Notes under the pieces: generated by a model
Seen by the model: the letters and a program-made list of their open reading frames with translations, nothing else
Told to the model about the DNA's origin: nothing
Database searches by the model: none
Part shown: positions 15,948 to 21,624 of the stretch, piece after piece
Position numbering within the stretch: the first letter of the stretch is position 1
How the letters are laid out: each line of letters starts with the position of its first letter
Assembly (NCBI GenBank): GCA_031289235.1
Contig: JAITPU010000063.1
Coordinates: forward strand, 1-21,624
Origin: Eubacteriales Family XIII. Incertae Sedis bacterium
Lineage (GTDB): Bacteria > Bacillota > Clostridia > Peptostreptococcales > Anaerovoracaceae
Length of the DNA: 21,624 nt
Direction of reading: 5' to 3'
Made by a program: the position numbers and the translations under genes

Positions 15948-16075
15948 AGAACAGGTTTCCCACAGTTTGAGAAAGGATATTTGCGGGCGCCGGATTTCCC
16001 GCAACCGGTGGTTTTAGGCGAAAAAAACGCGGCGGGCTTTCACGCGCCGGGCGGGAGCGCGAACGCGTCCGCCGC
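15931..16075 (+). other. Structured gap between hslV and hslU
   Basis: Three successive inverted repeats fill most of this gap. The first spans the hslV stop codon: CTGTGGAAA (15931-15939) pairs with TTTcCCACAG (15956-15965, one bulged C), and CTGT with ACAG inside. The second is TTGCGGG (15981-15987) with CCCGCAA (15998-16004). The third is GCGGCGG (16029-16035) with CCGCCGC (16069-16075). None ends in a T tract. The region may act in mRNA processing or attenuate hslU relative to hslV. Confidence 0.5.
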
Positions 16076-16108
16076 AAAGAAACAAGCTGAAACGGAGAGT
16101 TGTATAAA

Positions 16109-17548
16109 ATGGAAAACAGAATGTATAAAATGACGCCAAAAGAGATCGTGCGGGAATTGGATAAATATATAATCGGCCAGGATCAGGCGAAAAAATCGGT
16201 GGCGATCGCCCTGAGAAACCGCTATAGGAGGAGCCTTTTGCCTGACGACATGCGCGAGGAAATCACTCCCAAAAACATCCTGATGATGGGACCAACCGGC
16301 GTCGGGAAGACCGAGATCGCGCGGAGGCTCGCGAAACTTATGGACGCGCCTTTCGTGAAAGTAGAGGCCACAAAATTTACGGAGGTCGGATATGTGGGGA
16401 GGGATGTTGACTCCATGATCCGCGACTTGACGGAAACTTCCATACGCATCACAAAACAGAAACGGCTGCAGGAAAAATACAATATCGCGGATGAGATCGC
16501 CGAAGAAAAAATCATAGAAGCGATAATCCCTGGAAAAAAGAAACCTTCCGCCGCGTCAGGCGGCGCGAGAAGCCCCTTTGATTTCATATTGGGAGGCGGT
16601 TTTCAGCAGCAGACACAACAGCAGCAAACTCCGGAAAAAAAGGAAGAGGCGCAGGGTCCGGAGGTGGAACTTGCGCGCGAACAGGTCAGGCAGCAGCTCA
16701 AAGACGGTCTTTTGGAGGATCAGTTCATAGAGATAGAGGTAAAAGAAGGTTCCAAGGGCAATCAATTAGACATGAGCAATCTGGGCAGCGAGGGAATGAG
16801 CATAGCCATCGGCAATATATTCGGCGACATGGCGCCGCAAAAGAAAAAAAAGAAGAATATACGGGTGAAGGACGCGAGGAAAATCCTGCGCGAGGAAGAG
16901 GCCCAAAATCTGATCGACATGGATCAGGTGATCGTGGAAGCTCTTGAGAACGCCGAGCAAAATGGCATCATATTCATCGACGAAATCGACAAGATCGCGT
17001 CCGGAGGAGGCTACCGCTCCGGCGCAGATATTTCGAGGGAAGGCGTCCAGAGGGACATTCTGCCTATAGTGGAAGGGAGCGTTGTCAACACGAAACACGG
17101 CCCGGTAAAGACGGATCATATACTGTTCATAGGCGCCGGAGCGTTCCATATCTCCAAGCCGACCGACCTGATCCCTGAGCTGCAGGGAAGATTTCCCATA
17201 AGGGTGGAACTCGAAAACCTCACGAAGGAGGCGTTCGTGCAGATCCTGACGATACCGGAGAACGCGTTGCTGAAACAGCACAAAATGCTGCTTGAAACGG
17301 AAGGAATCCGCGTGACCTTTACGGACGACGCCGTGGAAGAAATCGCGACGATGGCTTTTCTCACCAACGAACAAACCGAAAATATAGGGGCCAGACGGCT
17401 GCACACCATCATGGAAAAGCTGCTCGAAGACATTTCTTTCAACGTACCGGACATATCCGACGATGAGATCCTCATCGACGCGGAATATGTGAAGGAAAAA
17501 TTCATCGACCGCATTCACGCGGACGATATCGACAGGTTCATACTCTGA
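16109..17548 (+). CDS. hslU: HslU (ClpY), ATPase subunit of the HslUV protease
   Basis: HslU is the AAA+ unfoldase that feeds substrates to HslV. The 479-residue protein has the N-terminal signature TPKEIVRELDKYIIGQDQAKK, Walker A GPTGVGKT (61-68), TKFTEVGYVGRDVDSMIRDL, an intermediate domain with a Gln-rich stretch (GFQQQTQQQQTPEKKEE), Walker B IIFIDEIDK (from 287), and the sensor/arginine region ENIGARRLHTIMEKLLEDISF. The C-terminal DDIDRFIL is the conserved tail that inserts into HslV. Three in-frame starts compete: TTG 16100, ATG 16109 and ATG 16130. ATG 16109 is chosen because GGAGAG ends 9 bases before it. The 11-mer TGTATAAAATG is duplicated at 16101-16111 and 16122-16132, so the start region repeats MYKM. 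Confidence 0.96.
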   Translation: MENRMYKMTPKEIVRELDKYIIGQDQAKKSVAIALRNRYRRSLLPDDMREEITPKNILMMGPTGVGKTEIARRLAKLMDAPFVKVEATKFTEVGYVGRDVDSMIRDLTETSIRITKQKRLQEKYNIADEIAEEKIIEAIIPGKKKPSAASGGARSPFDFILGGGFQQQTQQQQTPEKKEEAQGPEVELAREQVRQQLKDGLLEDQFIEIEVKEGSKGNQLDMSNLGSEGMSIAIGNIFGDMAPQKKKKKNIRVKDARKILREEEAQNLIDMDQVIVEALENAEQNGIIFIDEIDKIASGGGYRSGADISREGVQRDILPIVEGSVVNTKHGPVKTDHILFIGAGAFHISKPTDLIPELQGRFPIRVELENLTKEAFVQILTIPENALLKQHKMLLETEGIRVTFTDDAVEEIATMAFLTNEQTENIGARRLHTIMEKLLEDISFNVPDISDDEILIDAEYVKEKFIDRIHADDIDRFIL

Positions 17549-17623
17549 TCGCGCAAAGCGTTACTATATAAAAGTGGCGCAACAGCCGTGAGCGAATTTC
17601 ATAATGGCGACAGCAGCTTAAAG

Positions 17624-17657
17624 CGCCGCATGATTCATATCGTGCGGCGGTTTTATT
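17624..17657 (+). terminator. Rho-independent terminator after hslU
   Basis: Stem CGCCGCA (17624-17630) with TGCGGCG (17643-17649), a 12-base loop, then a T-rich tract beginning at 17651. It separates the hslVU transcript from codY, which has its own promoter. Confidence 0.8.
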
Positions 17658-17703
17658 CCCGCTATTATCCTGTTAATACGCAAATTGTCTGAAAAAAAGA
17701 AAC

Positions 17704-17725
17704 TTTTTTGATATTTCAAAAAATA
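17704..17725 (+). promoter_or_regulatory. CodY-box-like site and inverted repeat upstream of codY
   Basis: ATATTTCAAAAAATA (17711-17725) matches 11 of 15 positions of the known CodY consensus AATTTTCWGAAAATT. It overlaps a perfect inverted repeat, TTTTTTGA (17704-17711) with TCAAAAAA (17716-17723). It ends 3 bases before the -35 box of the codY promoter, a plausible place for autoregulation. A further dyad TTTTC-GT-GAAAA (17734-17745) lies in the promoter spacer. Confidence 0.5.
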
Positions 17726-17728
17726 TTG

Positions 17729-17758
17729 TTTACTTTTCGTGAAAACGCGATATATAAT
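17729..17758 (+). promoter_or_regulatory. Sigma-A promoter of codY
   Basis: TTTACT (17729-17734) and a perfect TATAAT (17753-17758) are spaced by 18 bases, giving a leader of about 75 bases to the codY start. Confidence 0.65.
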
Positions 17759-17839
17759 AAATGAAGTTACTGTATCGCAGCTTTATTGCTTCACCAACTA
17801 AAATTGAAACAAAAGACTATTCAAACGGAGGGCGAACGA

Positions 17840-18619
17840 TTGGACAAAGGCCTGCTGCACAAAGTCAGAAAGATGAACTGGGTCCTTCAGGAAAGCACGA
17901 CCGGAGTTTTTTCTTTCAACGATTTGTGCGAGATCATGAGCGAACTGATGGACGCGAACGTCTATGTCGCCAACAAACGGGGGAAAGTCATCGGGGTCCA
18001 TTACCAGATCGAATCTGACAGCGCGGCTATTACAGATCCGGAAACCGGAAGCGAAGAATTGCCTGACGAATATAACGAAGCTCTGCTCAAGGTTGTCGAA
18101 ACGGAAAGCAACCTGAAAGCGGAGGAAGCGATGAAAATATTCAAGTACGATTATGACACCTATGACAAATTGCATACGATTATTCCCATTACAGGCGGAG
18201 GAGAACGCTTAGGCACTTTTATAGCGGCCAGATACCAGCCGGCCTTCGACGACGAAGACCTGATCCTCGGCGAGTACGGCGCGACGGTCGTAGGCCTTGA
18301 AATCAGGCGCAGAGAGTCTCTGGAACGCGAAGAAGAGGAGCGTAAGCGCGCCGTTGTGCGGATGGCGATCGGAACGCTGTCGTATTCTGAAATCGAGGCC
18401 GTGCAGCAGATCTTCGCGGAATTGAAGGGAAGAGAGGGGCTTCTCGTCGCCAGCAAGATAGCCGACCGCTCCGGGATCACGCGTTCCGTCATCGTCAACG
18501 CGCTGCGCAAGCTGGAAAGCGCGGGAGTCATAGAATCCAGATCACTGGGAATGAAGGGAACGCGCATAAAAATTCTGAATGAAAAATTTATGGAAGAACT
18601 TGACAAAACGGAAGCCTGA
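17840..18619 (+). CDS. codY: Global transcriptional regulator CodY
   Basis: CodY is the GTP- and branched-chain-amino-acid-sensing repressor of Bacillota, controlling amino-acid supply, transport and, in many species, surface and stress functions. The N-terminal GAF ligand domain (about 1-155) includes IIPITGGGERLGT and DEDLILGEYGATVVGLEI. The C-terminal winged helix-turn-helix (about 200-240) reads EGLLVASKIADRSGITRSVI and then NALRKLESAGVIESRSLG, nearly the same as in Bacillus subtilis CodY. The frame is open from 17786, but the TTG at 17840 follows GGAGGG at 7 bases, aligns with the family N-terminus (LLHKVRKMNWVLQE) and gives exactly 259 residues, the B. subtilis length. It lies after the hslU terminator and has its own promoter with a possible CodY site. 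Confidence 0.96.
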   Translation: MDKGLLHKVRKMNWVLQESTTGVFSFNDLCEIMSELMDANVYVANKRGKVIGVHYQIESDSAAITDPETGSEELPDEYNEALLKVVETESNLKAEEAMKIFKYDYDTYDKLHTIIPITGGGERLGTFIAARYQPAFDDEDLILGEYGATVVGLEIRRRESLEREEEERKRAVVRMAIGTLSYSEIEAVQQIFAELKGREGLLVASKIADRSGITRSVIVNALRKLESAGVIESRSLGMKGTRIKILNEKFMEELDKTEA

Positions 18620-18666
18620 CACCCGCAAGACGAGGATATCGGCTGTGCTACGGGAAAAAAACTCTC

Positions 18667-19305
18667 ATGATCCGGTATAGGACTGTCGGCGCGGCGGCGG
18701 AAGCGGAAAAAGTAATAGAAAAATCCCGCTTCATAGGATACGCGCGCCCCGTGTCCGCGAGGGAAGAAGCGGAAGCCTTTTTTGACGAAATAAGGAAGCT
18801 GCGCCGAAACGCCGACCACAATGTTCCCGCTTTTGTCATCGGTGAAAAATCCGAGCTGCAATGGGCGTGCGACGACGGGGAACCGCAGGGGACCGCGGGC
18901 GCGCCAATAGTGCAAATGCTGGTGAGGGAAGGCATTACCAATACCGCCGTCATGGTAACGCGATATTTCGGCGGCGTGAAGCTTGGCGCGGGCGGACTCG
19001 TGCGCGCGTATACGGGAACCGCCAAGCTGGCGGTGAGCGAGGCCGGCGTCTGTCTGGCAAAAGAGCTTCTTCTGCTGTGCGTGAAAATGGACTATTCGTT
19101 TTTGGGCAAGCTGCGGAATCTCGCGGGCGAAGGAATCTTTCGCATCGGCGGCATCGTTTACGAAGATAAAATAACGGTGGAATTGGCGGTGGAACCGGAG
19201 CAGGAGGAAGACACGAAAGCCCTGCTCTCCGGCCTGACGTCGGGAAAGTGCGAATTGATTTCCGCGCGCGCCGAACTCGTTAAAGAGATCGAAATAAGCG
19301 TTTGA
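18667..19305 (+). CDS. yigZ: YigZ/IMPACT family protein
   Basis: This 212-residue protein belongs to the UPF0029/IMPACT family, related to the eukaryotic GCN2 inhibitor IMPACT; the bacterial role is not well defined, with an RNA- or ribosome-linked function often proposed. Family signatures are KSRFIGYARPVSAREEAEAF, DDGEPQGTAGAPI and TRYFGGVKLGAGGLVRAYT, within a ribosomal-S5-like N-terminal domain (about 15-125). A C-terminal domain of unknown function follows (about 140-205). The ATG at 18667 has only a weak upstream purine stretch (CGGGAAAAAA). It lies 47 bases after codY on the same strand with no terminator between, so co-transcription is likely. Confidence 0.92.
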   Translation: MIRYRTVGAAAEAEKVIEKSRFIGYARPVSAREEAEAFFDEIRKLRRNADHNVPAFVIGEKSELQWACDDGEPQGTAGAPIVQMLVREGITNTAVMVTRYFGGVKLGAGGLVRAYTGTAKLAVSEAGVCLAKELLLLCVKMDYSFLGKLRNLAGEGIFRIGGIVYEDKITVELAVEPEQEEDTKALLSGLTSGKCELISARAELVKEIEISV

Positions 19306-19409
19306 GGAAACGCCGGCACGGCCAAAACGACATGGCGTCGCGACCGCGCGATCGGATGACCGCCGGTATTTGCCGCAGCCCGTCTTTCTCTGCGCTTATG
19401 TGTCAATTT

Positions 19410-19512
19410 ATACTGTTTCTTAATTTAGATTCCGTTCCAAATTTTGGAACGGATGGCGGAAAACAGTATCTACTGATTCGCTTTATGGTAAGGTTTTAAA
19501 TGCGAATCAGTA
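19410..19512. repeat. Two adjacent long inverted repeats in a convergent gap
   Basis: First element: outer arms ATACTGTTT (19410-19418) and AAACAGTAT (19461-19469) enclose a near-palindrome of 11-base arms TCCGTTCCAAA (19431-19441) and TTTGGAACGGA (19443-19453) around a single T. Second element, one base later: TACTGATTCGC (19471-19481) and GCGAATCAGTA (19502-19512), perfect 11-base arms with a 20-base loop. The pentamer TACTG occurs four times in alternating orientation. Neither hairpin has a T tract. The rest of the 207-base gap (19306-19409) shows nothing clear. Confidence 0.85.
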
Positions 19513-19546
19513 TTAAACAAGGCTTCCGCGCCGCGGCGCGGAAGCC
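19513..19546 (-). terminator. Palindrome inside the end of the ATPase gene, probable terminator
   Basis: A perfect 26-base palindrome (19521-19546; each half reads GGCTTCCGCGCCG) encodes the last ASAPRRGS residues of the P-type ATPase. On the minus strand it is followed by TTGTTTAATA, which includes the stop codon. A strong GC stem plus a T-rich tail is a plausible intrinsic terminator overlapping the coding end. Confidence 0.55.
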
Positions 19547-21534
19547 GCCCGAACAGCGTTAAGCGCGGCCAGCACAGCGACGCCCACGTCGGCAAACACC
19601 GCCTCCCACATAGCGGCGACGCCGAACGCCGCCAATATCATCACCAGAGCCTTCACGCCTAACGCCAGCCCGATGTTCTCCCAGACGATCTTTTTCGTAT
19701 ATCTGGCGATATCCATAGCCGCGGCGACTTTCGAAGGCTCGTCGTTCATAATGACGACATCCGCCGCCTCAATGGCCGCGTCTGAACCCACGCCGCCCAT
19801 GGCGAAACCGATATCAGCCCTGGCGAGCACGGGCGCGTCGTTAATCCCGTCTCCCACGAAAATCACCCTGCCATTTTTGCGTCTTCCTCCGAAGCTTTTC
19901 TTCCTGTTAAAAATTTCCTCCAACTCTTCGATCTTCTGGTGGGGCAGCAGCTCGGCTTTTACGCTGTCAAACCCCAAAATACCGCCGATCTTTTCGGCGA
20001 TATTCGCGTTGTCTCCGGTCAGCATGACGATATCACTCACGCCCCGCCTTCTCAACGCCTCAACGGCGACCTTGCTATCCTGTTTTATCTCGTCGGAAAT
20101 CACGATCACGCCTGCAAATACGCCGTCCACAGCGATAAAGACCGGTGTTCCGTCGCTTCCAGCCGCCGGAGTTTCTATCCCTTCTTCACGCATCAGGCGC
20201 GCGTTCCCGGCCAAAATCGAATGTCCCGCCGCTTTCACGACCACGCCGCGGCCCGCCTTCTCCACCATATCCGCTATCTCGCTCTCACGTATCCCTTCAC
20301 GATCTCTTTCCGCATACGCCCCTGCGATGGAGACCGCGATAGGATGAGTGGAGTGATGCTCCGCAAACGCGCCGTACCGCAGAACCTGTTCTCGCGTAAA
20401 TCCCTCCGCCGCGATGATTTCCGACACGTGAAAATTTCCTTTTGTAAGCGTCCCCGTCTTGTCGAAAACCACTGTGTCCACCCTGCTCAACGCTTCAAGA
20501 CAATTGCCTCCCTTCACCAAAATCCCTATAGACGACGCGGCGCCGATACCGCCGAAAAATCCCAGCGGGATAGAAATGACGAGGGCGCAGGGGCAGGATA
20601 TCACGAGAAAAACCAGCGCTCTGTAGAGCCAGTCGGAAAAAGGACCCATACCAAGCGCCGGCGGAATGACGGCGAGCAGGAGTGCGGCGCCTGTTACCGC
20701 GGGCGTATAATATTTCGCGAAAGTGGTGATGAAGTTTTCTGTTTTGGCCTTTTTTTCGGCGGCGCCTTCCACCAAGGAGATGATCTTCGAAGCCGTGGAC
20801 TCGGAAAAAACCTTTGTAACCGTAATTTGGAGAAGGCCTCGCCCGTTTACGGAACCGGAGAGCACAGTGTCGCCGGCCCTTACCTCCTTCGGCAGCGACT
20901 CACCTGTCAAAGCTCTCACGTCCAGCGCCGAACTGCCTTCGGAAATCACGCCGTCCAGCGGAATTTTTTCACCGGGTCTCACGATGACGCTGTCGCCGAT
21001 TTTCACGCTTTCCGCGGCGACCTCCCGAACCTCCCCGCCGATTTTCAGATTTGCGACGTCAGGACGTATATCCATCAGCTTTGATATGGATTTTTTCGAA
21101 CGCCGCACAGCCGTTCCCTGCACGTATTCCCCAACGCTGTAAAACAAGATAACCGCGACCGCTTCCGGATATTCCCCGATGCAGAAAGCGCCGACGCCGG
21201 CGATAATCATAAGGAAATTCTCATCGAATACCTGACCGCGCAGGATGTTTTTCCACGCCGTCAGCAGAGTTTCTTTCGCGACGCACAGCCAAGCCGCCGC
21301 GAATACCACAAATATAATCCGCCGGTCCGGCGCGAAACCGCCGTACTCCAGAAAGAGGCCCAACGCGAACATCACCGAACCGGCTATAAAAACCGGGCGT
21401 TTGAGACTCAGTTCTTCTCCGCCTTCGTTTTCGCCCACTTCACCGCAGCAGGCGCATGAAGCGATCTGCCCTTTGGCTGAACAAGAGCTGTCGCAGCCTT
21501 TAGCCTCGTCTTTTTCTTTTTTTATTCCTTTCAT
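19513..21534 (-). CDS. zntA: P1B-type heavy-metal-exporting ATPase (Zn/Cd/Pb type)
   Basis: The 673-residue protein pumps metal ions out across the cytoplasmic membrane using ATP. Motifs in order: TGESLP in the actuator domain, the transmembrane metal site CPC (314-316, in SCPCALVISIP), phosphorylation site DKTGTLTKG (Asp358), the P1B HP motif (HHSTHPIAVSIA), MLTGDNANIAE, and GDGINDAPVLARADIGFAMG. The last helix has DVGVAVLAALNAVR, the conserved Asp of the Zn/Cd/Pb subgroup. There is no N-terminal HMA (ferredoxin-like) metal domain. Instead the first 30 residues hold a Cys cluster (Cys14, 18, 27, 29, 30) that may bind metal. ATG at 21534; the ribosome binding site (GGATGGAA) is weak. It lies 35 bases after an ArsR-family gene, so export is probably metal-inducible. 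cadA would be an equal name. Confidence 0.93.
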   Translation of the reverse strand: MKGIKKEKDEAKGCDSSCSAKGQIASCACCGEVGENEGGEELSLKRPVFIAGSVMFALGLFLEYGGFAPDRRIIFVVFAAAWLCVAKETLLTAWKNILRGQVFDENFLMIIAGVGAFCIGEYPEAVAVILFYSVGEYVQGTAVRRSKKSISKLMDIRPDVANLKIGGEVREVAAESVKIGDSVIVRPGEKIPLDGVISEGSSALDVRALTGESLPKEVRAGDTVLSGSVNGRGLLQITVTKVFSESTASKIISLVEGAAEKKAKTENFITTFAKYYTPAVTGAALLLAVIPPALGMGPFSDWLYRALVFLVISCPCALVISIPLGFFGGIGAASSIGILVKGGNCLEALSRVDTVVFDKTGTLTKGNFHVSEIIAAEGFTREQVLRYGAFAEHHSTHPIAVSIAGAYAERDREGIRESEIADMVEKAGRGVVVKAAGHSILAGNARLMREEGIETPAAGSDGTPVFIAVDGVFAGVIVISDEIKQDSKVAVEALRRRGVSDIVMLTGDNANIAEKIGGILGFDSVKAELLPHQKIEELEEIFNRKKSFGGRRKNGRVIFVGDGINDAPVLARADIGFAMGGVGSDAAIEAADVVIMNDEPSKVAAAMDIARYTKKIVWENIGLALGVKALVMILAAFGVAAMWEAVFADVGVAVLAALNAVRAASAPRRGSLV

Positions 21535-21569
21535 TTTTTATTCCATCCACTTCTTTCGTAATCAAAACA

Positions 21570-21624
21570 CTATCTCGTATGTTCCACATGCTCCAACCCC
21601 TGTTCGAATATGCGCTTTACGTGA
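21570..21624 (-). CDS. C-terminal end of an ArsR/CzrA-family metal-sensing repressor (partial)
   Basis: Only the last 17 codons are visible, ending in TAG at 21570-21572: HVKRIFEQGLEHVEHTR. This resembles the alpha-5 helix at the C-terminus of ArsR/SmtB repressors. The spacing of the three His (positions 1, 12 and 15 of this fragment) equals that of the zinc ligands His86, His97 and His100 of Staphylococcus aureus CzrA; the partner Asp would lie two residues further upstream, outside the window. The gene reads into the metal ATPase with a 35-base gap, the usual repressor-exporter order. Identification from so few residues is tentative, but motif and context agree. Confidence 0.65.
   Translation of the reverse strand, partial: HVKRIFEQGLEHVEHTR

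Noticed and set aside
19410..19512. Integron attC-like site
   Set aside because: The size and palindromy are suggestive, but the ends do not show the GTTRRRY and RYYYAAC boxes, and no integrase gene is present.

Overview
The window reads as an ordinary chromosomal stretch of a moderately GC-rich bacterium with AT-rich promoters. A CodY regulator at the end of a comM-dprA-topA-hslV-hslU cluster points to Bacillota (Firmicutes). An LpxD-type acyltransferase and large surface proteins with S-layer homology (SLH) domains suggest a cell with an outer membrane, for example a member of Negativicutes. That placement is an inference; another diderm lineage such as Synergistota is not excluded. I see no rRNA, tRNA, CRISPR array, transposase or phage gene.

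Left part (1-9817). Two minus-strand genes for related secreted proteins flank a plus-strand secG. The first is cut by the window edge and only its N-terminal 204 codons are visible. The second is complete: signal peptide, acidic stalk, GAGIG-repeat beta-helix-like region, Ig-like modules and six SLH domains that arose by duplication of a three-SLH cassette. Upstream of it on the same strand are an orphan lpxD-like gene with a strong promoter and a structured leader, and a trkA-trkH potassium uptake pair.

Middle part (9909-19305). A plus-strand housekeeping series starts from a clear sigma-A promoter: yraN, comM, dprA, topA, hslV, hslU. It covers DNA uptake and processing, supercoiling, and the two-part HslUV protease. 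Stem-loops without U tracts sit at the topA/hslV and hslV/hslU junctions. A rho-independent terminator follows hslU. codY then has its own promoter, with a CodY-box-like site just upstream of it (probable autoregulation), and is followed by a yigZ/IMPACT-family gene.

Right part (19306-21624). A convergent intergenic region holds adjacent long inverted repeats. Next to it, on the minus strand, is a Zn/Cd/Pb-type P1B ATPase. It is preceded at the window edge by the last 17 codons of an ArsR/CzrA-type repressor that retains the His spacing of an alpha-5 zinc site. Together these form a metal-resistance operon.

Several starts were moved from the longest possible frame to an internal codon on the basis of ribosome binding sites and family N-termini; each case is stated in its entry.
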